From NCBI GenBank assembly GCA_027490195.1, contig JAIXYN010000040.1, positions 1-64,000 on the forward strand: 64,000 bases of DNA. The letters are read 5' to 3'. Below, one piece after another: positions 7,350 through 15,742 of this stretch (the first letter of the stretch is position 1; every line of letters starts with the position of its first letter). Both the position numbers and the translations under genes were made by a program. Under the pieces are notes generated by a model, which ran no database searches, had not been told where the DNA came from, and saw only the letters and a program-made list of their open reading frames with translations. Source of the DNA: Verrucomicrobiaceae bacterium (GTDB lineage Bacteria; Verrucomicrobiota; Verrucomicrobiia; Verrucomicrobiales; Verrucomicrobiaceae).

Positions 7350-9011
7350 ATGAAAGCATTGATCGCCCTTGTTCTGCTTGCCCCATCGGTTATGTTTGCC
7401 GCAGACGCCGCCTTTCCGAAACACGCCATCGCGACCGTGCACCCGCTGGCGACGGAGGCGGGCCAGAAGGCGTTTGAAAAAGGTGGCAACGCCATCGACG
7501 CGGCAATTGCGGCCGGATTGACGCTGGGTGTGGTGGATGGGCACAACTCGGGCATCGGCGGTGGCTGCTTCTTCGTCATTCACGCGGCGGATGGCACGGT
7601 CACGTGCATCGATGGCCGAGAGATGGCGCCGGCCAAGGCGCAGCGGGACATGTATGTGATCAACGGCAAGCTCGACGATGAGGCTAGCAAGACGGGGGCG
7701 CTCGCATCCGGGGTGCCTGGATATTTAAAGGCCTGCGAGACAGCCCAAAAGAAGCATGGCAAACTCAAGCTGGCCGATGTGCTGCTGCCTGCCGCTGAGA
7801 TCGCTGAAAAGGGGTTTTTGATTGATGAGGTGTATGCGCGGAAGCTTGCGGCTACAGCGGTGAAGCTCGCGAAATTTCCGGCGTCGGCCGCCATTTTCCT
7901 CAAGGATGGAAAGCCGCTGGCCAAGGGCGAGCTGCTGGTGCAAAGCGATCTGGCGACCACGTACCGGGCGGTGGCGAATAACGGGATCGGATGGTTCTAC
8001 GGTGGGGAGTTTGCAAAGAAGACCGGGGAGTGGATGGTGGCCAACGGGGGCCTGATGACGGCGCAGGATTTCGAGAACTACAAGGCACCGGAGCGGGAGG
8101 CGATCCGCTCGAAATACCGCGGGTATGATTTGATCACGATGCCGCCGCCGAGTTCGGGCGGGGTGCATGTGGCGCAGATGCTGAACATTCTTGAGCATTT
8201 TCCAATTCGCCATTTCCGCTCGAGCAGCCGGATTCATGTGATCACGGAAGCGATGAAACTGGCGTTCGCGGATCGTGCCTACTGGCTGGGCGATCCTGAT
8301 TTCGCGCCGGTGCCGAAGGGGCTGGTGGATCCTGCTTATGCTGCGGAGCTGGCCAAGAAGATTGACCTTGATCACGCCACAGCCGTTTCAGGGCACAACA
8401 TGCCGCCGCATTGGGAGGGGGATGTTTTTGGCAAGCACACGACCTTCCTCTGCACGGCGGACGCCGATGGCAACTGGGTGGCGCTGAATCAGACGATCAA
8501 CACTGGCTTCGGCAGCAAAGTGGTGATTCCGGGGACGGGTGTGCTGATGAACAATGAGATGGATGACTTTGCGGTGCAGCCTGGAACTCCGAATGCATTC
8601 AAGCTGGTGGGAGCGGAGGCCAATGCGGTGGCGCCGGGCAAGCGCCCACTTTCAAGCATGAGTCCGACGATTGTGCTGAAGGACGGCAAGCCAGTGATCG
8701 TGACCGGAGCGGCTGGCGGGCCCACGATCATCACGCAGGCGCTGCTGCTGCTGACGCACATCATTGATGACGGGATGCTGCCGGCGGAGGCGCTGGCGGA
8801 ACCGAGATTTCACCACCAGTGGAATCCGGATGAGTTGAAGATTGAGAAGGCCTTTGGCGAGGAGACGCTCTCGCGGGTGAAAGAGCTCGGGCACAAGCTG
8901 GCGGAGTCGGAGGGGTTTGGGGCGTGTCAGGCGATCTATTTTGATGCGGACAAGAACCTCTTTTTTCCTGCGAATGATCCGCGTGTGCCGGGCAAGGCGG
9001 ATGGGAAGTGA
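7350..9011 (+). CDS. ggt: gamma-glutamyltransferase (glutathione hydrolase)
   Basis: Exported N-terminal nucleophile hydrolase that cleaves or transfers the gamma-glutamyl group of glutathione and related peptides. The 553-residue precursor begins with a signal peptide, MKALIALVLLAPSVMFAADA. It should autocleave before the nucleophile Thr364 in GKHTTFLCTADADGNW, giving a large (about 340 aa) and a small (about 190 aa) subunit. Conserved features include GGNAIDAAIAA (45-55), GIGGGCFFVI (68-77), the NNEMDDF loop, and the PLSSMSPTIV and GAAGGPTI substrate-binding loops in the small subunit. Length and motif order are normal. Transcribed alone; it converges with the two-component genes. Confidence 0.93.
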   Translation: MKALIALVLLAPSVMFAADAAFPKHAIATVHPLATEAGQKAFEKGGNAIDAAIAAGLTLGVVDGHNSGIGGGCFFVIHAADGTVTCIDGREMAPAKAQRDMYVINGKLDDEASKTGALASGVPGYLKACETAQKKHGKLKLADVLLPAAEIAEKGFLIDEVYARKLAATAVKLAKFPASAAIFLKDGKPLAKGELLVQSDLATTYRAVANNGIGWFYGGEFAKKTGEWMVANGGLMTAQDFENYKAPEREAIRSKYRGYDLITMPPPSSGGVHVAQMLNILEHFPIRHFRSSSRIHVITEAMKLAFADRAYWLGDPDFAPVPKGLVDPAYAAELAKKIDLDHATAVSGHNMPPHWEGDVFGKHTTFLCTADADGNWVALNQTINTGFGSKVVIPGTGVLMNNEMDDFAVQPGTPNAFKLVGAEANAVAPGKRPLSSMSPTIVLKDGKPVIVTGAAGGPTIITQALLLLTHIIDDGMLPAEALAEPRFHHQWNPDELKIEKAFGEETLSRVKELGHKLAESEGFGACQAIYFDADKNLFFPANDPRVPGKADGK

Positions 9012-9145
9012 GGGTGCCCGTTTTCTGTAGCCTGGTATGAATGGCCTCAGTTAAAAAGAGCGGCGGCTGACGTGTGGTCGACGCTTCTGAGGATTGTAAA
9101 CTGGGAACTGAAAACTGAGAATTTTAAACTGGCCAGAGGAGGGCG

Positions 9146-9164
9146 GTGGGGTTCATGGCCCCAC
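9146..9164 (+). terminator. hairpin between convergent genes
   Basis: GTGGGG-TTCATGG-CCCCAC lies in the 195-bp gap between ggt and the response regulator, and is followed on the plus strand only by TTCTTCC. It could serve as a weak terminator for either side. Confidence 0.3.
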
Positions 9165-9205
9165 TTCTTCCACAAATGCTTCATCATACCATGAGGGAAG
9201 GAGGT

Positions 9206-10453
9206 TCACTCCTCGCGGAGTTTTCGGCGGAGGGTGGCACGGTTCATTTTCATGGCGGTGGCGAGGCGGGTGGGTTTGCCGTCGAAGCGCTTGAGCAGTG
9301 TGTCCAGCATGGAGGCTTCCACGGTTTCGAGCAGGGCATCGTAGGCAGGCATCGTTTCATCGGTGCCTGTGGTTTTTTGATCCAGCCAGGCGGAGATGGC
9401 ACGTTTCATTGTTTCTTCGAGATGATTGGATTCATCCGGCTTCACGATGCTGGCGGGCAGGTGATGCGGTAGAATCGTGCTGCCGCTGCAGACGGCGGCG
9501 GCGTGTGCTATGGCCGTTTTCAGTTCGCGAACGTTGCCCGGCCAGGCGTGGGCTTTGAGCGCCCCCAGCGCCTCAGCGGAGAGCACCTGCCCCGCCAGAA
9601 AGGACACTGCCAAAGCCGGAATGTCCGAGGTGCGCTCGCGCAAGGGGGGCAGCAGGACCTGAAGGACCGCGAGGGCGTAAAACAAGTCTTCACGCAGGTG
9701 GGGTGCGGCCTCCTGACTGGATGCGCTGAAGAGGCGGGCCTTGAGCATGCCTGAGCTGAGACGATGCATGAGTGCCGCCTGGAGGGGCTTTGACCATGCG
9801 CTGATTTCATCGAGAAAAAGGACTCCATCCCCTGCTCTGGTGATGGCTTGATCCAACGCGGCTTCGACACGATCTTCGGGCCATTCATCGGCGCGGAAGA
9901 TGATCAGCGGTTTTTCAGAACGAACACTGTGGCGATGAATGACCTGCGCGGCCAGGCTCTTGCCGCTGCCGGGGGGACCTTGCAGGAGAACGGGGGCGTC
10001 GTTGCCGCTGGCCTGGGCGATGACGGCAAAGGCACGCTGCATGGGCTCGCAGTTGCCGATCATGGTTGTGTCTGCGCGCTGCTCGGGCTTCACCGGCGCG
10101 AGGACTTCACGGATCGCGCGATGGATGTCGGCGAGATTGAGCGGCTTGAGGAAGTACTCGCGTGCGCCGAGACGGCGAGCCTCCAGCGCGGTATCGAGCG
10201 TGCCGTGGGCGGTGATGATCATCACCGGGGGCGGTTGTGGGAGAGACTGGATTTTTTCGAGGACTTTCAGACCGCTCATGTCTGGCAGGCCGACATCGAG
10301 AATGATGAGCGCGTAGGATTGTGCTGTGAGTTTGTCGATTCCCCCCTGCCCTGAAGCTGCCACGACGGCTGTGGCATCGAGACGGCGGACCACCGTCGAA
10401 AGTGCGGCGGCCAGGGCGTATTCGTCTTCGATGATGAGGATTGAGGGGGTCAT
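9206..10453 (-). CDS. NtrC-type response regulator lacking the GAFTGA loop
   Basis: 415 residues with three domains. The receiver (1-115) has phospho-acceptor D53 in ILDVGLPD and K103 in FLKPL. The AAA+ domain (about 130-360) has Walker A GPPGSGKS (159-166), Walker B VLFLDE (211-216) and WPGNVREL (304-311). A Fis-type DNA-binding helix pair ends the protein (FDGKPTRLATAMKMNRATL). The segment before Walker B is shortened to about 25 residues (RADEWPEDRVEAALDQAI), and the GAFTGA loop that contacts sigma-54 is absent, so classical sigma-54 activation is unlikely. The start overlaps the kinase stop by 4 bp, so the kinase is its obvious partner. Confidence 0.88.
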   Translation of the reverse strand: MTPSILIIEDEYALAAALSTVVRRLDATAVVAASGQGGIDKLTAQSYALIILDVGLPDMSGLKVLEKIQSLPQPPPVMIITAHGTLDTALEARRLGAREYFLKPLNLADIHRAIREVLAPVKPEQRADTTMIGNCEPMQRAFAVIAQASGNDAPVLLQGPPGSGKSLAAQVIHRHSVRSEKPLIIFRADEWPEDRVEAALDQAITRAGDGVLFLDEISAWSKPLQAALMHRLSSGMLKARLFSASSQEAAPHLREDLFYALAVLQVLLPPLRERTSDIPALAVSFLAGQVLSAEALGALKAHAWPGNVRELKTAIAHAAAVCSGSTILPHHLPASIVKPDESNHLEETMKRAISAWLDQKTTGTDETMPAYDALLETVEASMLDTLLKRFDGKPTRLATAMKMNRATLRRKLREE

Positions 10454-11547
10454 GCGGGAAGCAAGGGGAGCGACACGATGATCACTGCTCCACCCTTGGG
10501 TTCATTTTGCAAATTCATGCTGCCACCGTGTGCGGTGATGATGGTGGAGACAATGTTTAAGCCGACGCCCATGCCGCCTTCTTTTTCGGTGAAGAAGAGT
10601 TCGGTGCCATGGGCCAGCGCGGATTCGGAAAAGCCGGTGCCGGAGTCGGAGACGCGCAGTTCGAACGTTGTGCCGGTGACATGGCTGGAAATGCTGAGCA
10701 TGCCGCCGCGAGGCATGGCCTGAATGGCATTGATCATGAGGTTTCGCATGGCCTGAGCGAGGCGCTGTGAATCTCCCATGATCCAGATGGGAGCTGGGAG
10801 ATCGAGTTTGATTTCAACGCCGGCGTGGCGGGCCTGGGCTTCGATGTTTCTAGAGACGCCGCGAATGCATTCGGTGAGATCGAGCTTGGTGAGTTTGGGT
10901 GGGAGCGGGTTCGCGAGGTGGAGCCACTGATTCACGAGACCGGCGATGATTTCGGATTCGTTTTCGATGAGCTTGATCGCCTGGGCGTCTTCCTCATTCT
11001 GCGGGGTCATCAACTGCGCGTGAAGCTGAATGGAGGCGAGCGGGTTTTTGATGTCGTGGGCGAGGCTGGTGGCCACGCGGCCGAGCATGGCGAGGCGTTC
11101 GGATTGTGCGCGCTTGAGGCGCTCGCGGACGAGCAGCCAGCCCATGAGGCCGGAGATGAGCCAGAAGGCGATGAAGGCATTGAGTGTGGCGGGATCGCGG
11201 AGAGAGAGTGATGACACCACGGGCGTGCGGGTGAAGATCATGTCGTTCTTGTCGTCAAGGCGGATGGTGAGGCGGTCTTCGGTGTTTGCGGGCGCGGTGC
11301 CTGCAGCGCGAAACTCGATCTGCATGCCAAGGAGCTGTTCCAGATCCTGCGCGAGCTTGCCGCTGCGTGGGAGATTCATGCGGCGGACAAATTCGGCGTC
11401 CGCCTGTGCCAGAGCTTGGAAGAGGCGGTTGGACTCCTCGCGTTCGCGCTGACGCAGCCACGCGAGAAGCAGCAGAGATCCCGCGATGATGAAGGCGAGA
11501 AAGCCGAGGCCAAGTGTGAGGCGGAGCTTGTGAGGAGAGGCGGACAC
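10450..11547 (-). CDS. membrane sensor histidine kinase
   Basis: 365 residues. Helices at about 10-30 (LGLGFLAFIIAGSLLLLAWL) and 121-140 flank a small periplasmic sensor of about 90 residues. The dimerisation/phosphoacceptor helix has H164 in SLAHDIKNPLAS. The HATPase domain has the N box (AMRNLMINAIQAM), G1 box (VSDSGTGF), an F-box region (ELFFTEKEGGMGVGLNIV) and the C-terminal GGAVIIVSL. There is no HAMP or PAS domain. The start is GTG at 11547, three bases after the sulfatase stop, and the 3' end overlaps the regulator start by 4 bp. This is the transmitter of a two-component system that may sense something linked to sulfated substrates; that link is from position only. Confidence 0.92.
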   Translation of the reverse strand: MSASPHKLRLTLGLGFLAFIIAGSLLLLAWLRQREREESNRLFQALAQADAEFVRRMNLPRSGKLAQDLEQLLGMQIEFRAAGTAPANTEDRLTIRLDDKNDMIFTRTPVVSSLSLRDPATLNAFIAFWLISGLMGWLLVRERLKRAQSERLAMLGRVATSLAHDIKNPLASIQLHAQLMTPQNEEDAQAIKLIENESEIIAGLVNQWLHLANPLPPKLTKLDLTECIRGVSRNIEAQARHAGVEIKLDLPAPIWIMGDSQRLAQAMRNLMINAIQAMPRGGMLSISSHVTGTTFELRVSDSGTGFSESALAHGTELFFTEKEGGMGVGLNIVSTIITAHGGSMNLQNEPKGGAVIIVSLPLLPA

Positions 11548-11550
11548 TGC

Positions 11551-13029
11551 CTACGGTTCCGGCAGCGGAGTGCTTTTATCAATCGGCTTGTCTTCCCAGA
11601 TGGCCTCCTTGGTGGTGGAATCGTAGGTGAGGATGCGGCTTTTGCTGCCGGGGACGGGGGCTTTGTCGATCTTGGGCAGCCACTTAGCGAGCTCGGTTTT
11701 TTTGGCGGTATGCTGGGGGACTTTGGCGAGATTGGTCCACTCGTTGGGATCGTTCTTCATGTCGTAGAGTTCTTCGCTGCCGTCGGCGTAGCGGATGTAG
11801 CGCCAGTCCTGGGTGCGAATGGTGTGATTGCCCTGATTGTGGGTGGTGATAGCGGGCCACTCGCGGGGGGCGCTGGCGTCTTGAAACTGGGGCACGAGGC
11901 TGTGGCCTTCGAGGTCGGCGCGGGCGGGTAATTTGGCGAGGGCGAGGAGGGATGGGAAGATGTCGAGGAGTTCGACGGGGCTTGCGCAAACCTGACCGGG
12001 CTTGATGCCGGGGCCGGCGAAGATGAGGGGAACGCGGGTGCTGCGCTCCCAGAGGGTGTTTTTGCCGGTGATGAGTTTTTCGCCGAGATGCCAGCCGTGA
12101 TCTCCCCAGAGGACGACGATGGTGTTTTCCAAGCGACCGGTGGCTTCGAGCTCGTGCATGAGGCGGCCGACCTGGCTGTCCATGAAGCTGACGCAGGCGA
12201 GGTAGGCGCGCACGAGGGGACGCCATTCGTTGGATGCACGCAGGGTGCTGAGGCGTGGCTCGGGGAGCTTCCAGTGGAGGAAGTCGGCGAACTTGGGGAG
12301 GTCGGCACGATCGTCTTCTTTGACCGGGGGCATTTGGAGAGTGGCGTCGGGATAGAGATCAAACCACTTCTGCGAGGCATAGCAGGGAACGTGCGGGAGG
12401 CGGAAACCGGCAGCGATGAAGAAGGGCTTGTCTGCAGGGGCGCGCTTCAGGGCATCAATGGCGGAGTCGGCGATTTTCCAGTCGGCGTTGTCCTGGTCTT
12501 TCTCGGGGAAGACGCCCCAGTCCATGGCGGGATGGCGGTCCAGGCCGGGGAGATTGGCGATGGGGGTTTTGGGTTTCGGCATGGGGCCGCGATTGCCCCA
12601 TTCGTTGAACTCGGCTTTTTGATCGCCGCCGCGCATCGAGCCGTCGTGGTAGATTTTGCCGCTGTTGAAGGTGAAGTAACCGGCCTGCGTGAAGGTCTGA
12701 GGTAGGGTGATGTGTGTCTTTGTTTGTTGCACTTCGCGGATGCCGGGGGCGAGGCCGTAGATGCCGGTGCTGGAGGGGCGCAGGCCTGTGAGAAGCGAAC
12801 TGCGCGAAGGATTGCACAAGGGGGCCTGACAGTGGGCGCTGGCGAAGAGGGTGCCGCGCTTGGCGAGGGCGTCGATGGCCGGTGTCTTCACCTGCGGATG
12901 GCCGCCCATGCAGCCGATCCAGTCGTTTTGATCATCGATGGCGATGAAGAGGACGTTGGGGCGTGAGTCGGCGGCGTGAGCGGCAGAAAGGGTGAGCAGG
13001 AATGCGGTGCATAGACGGAGCAGCTTCAT
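11551..13029 (-). CDS. secreted sulfatase, iduronate-2-sulfatase-like
   Basis: Hydrolyses sulfate esters, probably of an exogenous polysaccharide, outside the cytoplasm. The ATG at 13029 is preferred because it starts a signal peptide (MKLLRLCTAFLLTLSAAHA); the in-frame extension to 13206 is not signal-like. In the 492-residue product, metal ligands D32 and D33 sit in FIAIDDQND. The formylglycine motif is C72-N-P-S-R in APLCNPSRSSLLTG, followed by RPSSTGIYG. Thus the nucleophile is the cysteine type, which needs an FGE maturase elsewhere. The IDDQNDWIGCMGGHPQVKTP opening is typical of the IDS-like subgroup. First gene of a sulfatase-kinase-regulator unit. Confidence 0.93.
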   Translation of the reverse strand: MKLLRLCTAFLLTLSAAHAADSRPNVLFIAIDDQNDWIGCMGGHPQVKTPAIDALAKRGTLFASAHCQAPLCNPSRSSLLTGLRPSSTGIYGLAPGIREVQQTKTHITLPQTFTQAGYFTFNSGKIYHDGSMRGGDQKAEFNEWGNRGPMPKPKTPIANLPGLDRHPAMDWGVFPEKDQDNADWKIADSAIDALKRAPADKPFFIAAGFRLPHVPCYASQKWFDLYPDATLQMPPVKEDDRADLPKFADFLHWKLPEPRLSTLRASNEWRPLVRAYLACVSFMDSQVGRLMHELEATGRLENTIVVLWGDHGWHLGEKLITGKNTLWERSTRVPLIFAGPGIKPGQVCASPVELLDIFPSLLALAKLPARADLEGHSLVPQFQDASAPREWPAITTHNQGNHTIRTQDWRYIRYADGSEELYDMKNDPNEWTNLAKVPQHTAKKTELAKWLPKIDKAPVPGSKSRILTYDSTTKEAIWEDKPIDKSTPLPEP

Positions 13030-13058
13030 GGTCGGCTTCAAACGAAAGCTGTGAATGC

Positions 13059-13089
13059 AATATAGCGCGTTTTTGTCCCTGCTATTCAA
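13059..13089 (-). promoter_or_regulatory. candidate promoter of the sulfatase operon
   Basis: Minus strand TTGAAT (13089-13084), 19-bp spacer, TATATT (13064-13059), about 30 bp before the ATG at 13029. Good -10, long spacer. Confidence 0.35.
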
Positions 13090-13214
13090 GCTCGTGAGAG
13101 AAGAATACGCCGCTTTCATCTTCGAGGCATGAACCTGCCACTGTGAGGCAGCGGTGGGTTCGCGCTTTTGGACCGTTTCTGAAAACCGGCGATATCGCTG
13201 GCGCAATCAGGTTT

Positions 13215-13345
13215 GGGTGTGGCGGAGGTTTGTGTCACCGCTACGCGGTTCCACGAGATTGGGAGAAATGGGTGATACGGTTCCGTGGGTTGGCACCCAC
13301 GGCTACAGTTGTGCCAGCCCTACGGGCTTTCGGAGAGAGAGTGCG
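13215..13345 (+). repeat. hairpin-rich dispersed repeat (REP-like)
   Basis: Contains TCACCGCTACGCGGTTCCAC, then a perfect hairpin CCGTGGGT-TGGC-ACCCACGG (13283-13302), then GTGCCAGCCCTACGGGCTTT. I recognise this style of sequence as a common intergenic repeat in Verrucomicrobia and Planctomycetes. It has no coding potential. It lies in the 13030-13807 gap, which I read as gene-free. Confidence 0.4.
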
Positions 13346-13445
13346 TGAGGCTTAGAGCATTTTAAATTCTGACGTGGCTGTCAGAAGACTCTGTTAAGTG
13401 CGATGGACATGATCCGTCAGTCTGGGGAGCTGAGGAAGCGCTGAT

Positions 13446-13467
13446 CGACAGACAGGAGTGTCTATCG
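13446..13467. repeat. hairpin CGACAGACA-GGAG-TGTCTATCG
   Basis: A nine-position stem with one mismatch and a GGAG loop. It is of a type (GACAGGAGTGTC) often dispersed between genes in this group of phyla. Confidence 0.35.
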
Positions 13468-13551
13468 TACTTCAATCCATCTGCGCAGGCGCATTTGAAG
13501 GCGGCATTGAGGTTACGTTATTATTTCAAACTCTCTATATCCTGCCATAAG

Positions 13552-13569
13552 ATGGTATGTACTTACCAT
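13552..13569. promoter_or_regulatory. palindrome ATGGTA-TGTACT-TACCAT
   Basis: Perfect 6-bp arms in an AT-richer part of the gene-free spacer. It could be an operator half-site pair; no adjacent gene starts here, so its role is unknown. Confidence 0.2.
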
Positions 13570-13611
13570 GACTATTCAGGAGAGGTGTTGAAACAACGCT
13601 TAGTTCATTTT

Positions 13612-13651
13612 AAAAAACATGGCAGCCAACGGGATTTCGGAGCCGCTGGCT
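13612..13651 (-). terminator. candidate terminator downstream of the DUF116/polyprenyl synthetase gene
   Basis: On the minus strand, AGCCAGCGG pairs with CCGTTGGCT (one mismatch), followed six bases later by six Ts. It lies about 160 bp after the gene's stop at 13808. Confidence 0.4.
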
Positions 13652-13712
13652 GGCGCAAATAGTTTTCCACACAGACCTTTTCGTGGTTACCAATGCCTGC
13701 TACTGCCCCGAT

Positions 13713-13734
13713 CCCGCACAGAGGACTGTGCGGG
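13713..13734. repeat. perfect 9-bp hairpin CCCGCACAG-AGGA-CTGTGCGGG
   Basis: Nine perfect base pairs and a 4-base loop, 74 bp after the DUF116/polyprenyl synthetase stop. No T-run follows. It could be a REP-type hairpin or an RNA-stabilising 3' structure. Confidence 0.4.
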
Positions 13735-13807
13735 CCACTTTGCTGGCACCCACGCGGCGCCCTTTGGATATTTCTATCCTTGAGCTTCCATGTTTTATTG
13801 GACCGCT

Positions 13808-15577
13808 CTATGGAGCCACGTTTGGCACGAGGTGTTCGGCGGCTTTGGCGGCTTCGGCGCGGAGCTCGGGATTGAGATTTTTCTGTTCGAATTCGCGGCA
13901 CCAGCCTTTGATTTCAAGCTCGTTGAAGATCTTGCCGATGACGCGTCGGAGGAGGCCTTTGAGGTTGGGGAGTTCGACTTCCTGGAGGGAGCGGATGGCG
14001 GCTTCTTTGTAGCTTTCGAGGAGGGTCATGGCCTTCTCATGGGCACCGCTGTCGAGGGCCCAGTCGCGGATGGTGGCGTTGTCGGGCTTGGTTTTGGCGA
14101 CGCCGTTCCAGAGGGCTTCCATCTGGTCTTTGACATCGCCTTTGCCTTTCTCGCGCAGGAGGGAGAGGACAATGCTGGGGCGCATGTTCCATTCGTTGCC
14201 GGCGGCGGAGTCTTCGCCGAGATCGTCGAGGTCATCGCGGATCTGGTAGGCGATGCCGAGGTTTTCGCTGTAGGTGTGAAGGGCGTCGGCGCATTCATCG
14301 AGCTGGCCGGCGAGGGCGGCACCAACCTTGAGGGCGACTTCAAAGGCGGGTGCGGTTTTACTGCGGAAGATTTCGAGCACCTGCGTGCTGCTGAGAGCGA
14401 CGGGATGACGTGTCCAGAGGAGTTCCGCGCCCTGACCGATGCAGAGTTCACGCTGGCCTTCGGCGGCGACGAGGATGGCGGCGCTGCGGATGTGCGCGGC
14501 GGCGTCATTGTCGGCGAGGAGGCGGTAGCCTTCACCGATGAGGAGGTCACCGATGTTCAGCGCGACGGGGATGCCGTGCTCGGTGTGGAGGGTGGTTTCG
14601 CCGTAGCGCTCAGCATCGCCGTCCTCGATGTCGTCATGAACGAGGGAGGCTTTGTGGAAGATTTCGACGGCGATAGCGGCTTTCTTGACTGTGTCAGAGA
14701 TCGGGCCTTCGGGGTCTTCGCGCAGGGCCTGATAGGCGGCGACGGTGAGGAAAGGACGCCAGCGTTTGCCGGCACGGGCGAGCCATTCGCGGGCGATGTC
14801 GTCGCTATGGCCGCGTGAGGGGCCCATGAGTGCGTTGAGGGAGTCCAGGGTGAACCAAGTCTTCACCTCGTCATGCAGCGCGTTCAGATTGAGGCGGCGG
14901 GTTTTGTCGTCGCTGGTGAGGTGGATGTAATCCCAGACCCAATCGATATCGACGAGGGTGTCGATGCAGTCGTCCTGCAGCAAGGGCACGGCAACGGCAG
15001 GAATGGCAGCGGCCTCGATGTAGGGGAAGGTACGCTCAAGCACGGCGAGGCAGGAAATGCCCACGATGGCCTCGATCTTGCCGGTCTGGATGAGGGACAT
15101 GACGATGGCGCTGCCTTCTGCCACGAGGACGGCGTAACCGAGCTTTTCAGCTTCGTTTTGGAAGTCCTGGATCGAGCAGAGGCCGCACTGCTTGCAGAGG
15201 AGGCCGAATTCATCAAAGGGGGCCGGGCATTTGCTTTCAACGCGGAGGCACTTCGGCATCAGCAGCAGACGCTTTTCAAACGGGACGGTGGCGAGTGATT
15301 CGCGCCAGGTTTCATTGGCGAGCAGCACGCCGACGTAGTCACGATGAATCTTGTCGATGGCGTGGATGGTGATGATTTTGTCCGTGTGCTCTTGCAGATC
15401 GGCCAAGGGCACCGGGGGGACGAGTTTTTGCTCTTCAGCGTAGGCACGCACCCAGCCCAGGATCTGATCACGCTCCGGCTTGGTCTGCGGAATGTTTTTC
15501 TTGGGCTGGCGGATACGGCGGTTCAGACCGGGAATGGGCGGCGGCAGGGCAGCAGAACGAACGACGGCAGCAGACAT
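13808..15577 (-). CDS. fusion of a DUF116 cysteine-rich domain with a trans-isoprenyl (polyprenyl) diphosphate synthase
   Basis: 589 residues, nearly twice the length of a normal prenyl synthase. Residues about 60-225 match DUF116 as I know it: a cysteine cluster C110, C117, C128, C131, C134 (in LLCKQCGLC) plus VGISCLAVLERTFPYIEA with C176, suggesting metal or Fe-S binding. Residues about 235-589 are an all-alpha prenyl synthase with GKRWRPFL (270-277), first Asp motif LVHDDIED (D315, D316) and second motif YQIRDDLDD (D448, D449, D452). The catalytic half should condense IPP with an allylic diphosphate. Chain length and the role of the fused domain are unknown. Confidence 0.85.
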   Translation of the reverse strand: MSAAVVRSAALPPPIPGLNRRIRQPKKNIPQTKPERDQILGWVRAYAEEQKLVPPVPLADLQEHTDKIITIHAIDKIHRDYVGVLLANETWRESLATVPFEKRLLLMPKCLRVESKCPAPFDEFGLLCKQCGLCSIQDFQNEAEKLGYAVLVAEGSAIVMSLIQTGKIEAIVGISCLAVLERTFPYIEAAAIPAVAVPLLQDDCIDTLVDIDWVWDYIHLTSDDKTRRLNLNALHDEVKTWFTLDSLNALMGPSRGHSDDIAREWLARAGKRWRPFLTVAAYQALREDPEGPISDTVKKAAIAVEIFHKASLVHDDIEDGDAERYGETTLHTEHGIPVALNIGDLLIGEGYRLLADNDAAAHIRSAAILVAAEGQRELCIGQGAELLWTRHPVALSSTQVLEIFRSKTAPAFEVALKVGAALAGQLDECADALHTYSENLGIAYQIRDDLDDLGEDSAAGNEWNMRPSIVLSLLREKGKGDVKDQMEALWNGVAKTKPDNATIRDWALDSGAHEKAMTLLESYKEAAIRSLQEVELPNLKGLLRRVIGKIFNELEIKGWCREFEQKNLNPELRAEAAKAAEHLVPNVAP

Positions 15578-15742
15578 GAGTGGAAAGGGAAAAGGGGCAG
15601 GATGCCGGATGAAAAGAGTTGGCGGTTTAACCGTGTAAGAAGGCCATAGTCTTGCAGATATTGCGCTAAAGTATGCGAATCTTGACCAGCGAGTGGGAAT
15701 GGATCGGCTGTAGAGTGTGCAGAAACTGCAGATCTCCCGACC

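Noticed and set aside
11551-13206. Sulfatase start at 13206
   Set aside because: The extra 59 residues carry no signal peptide and would bury the clear one that begins at 13029.
13605-14012. Short open frames overlapping the 3' end of the DUF116/prenyl synthase gene
   Set aside because: They run through the hairpins and the real gene in other frames and resemble no protein family.
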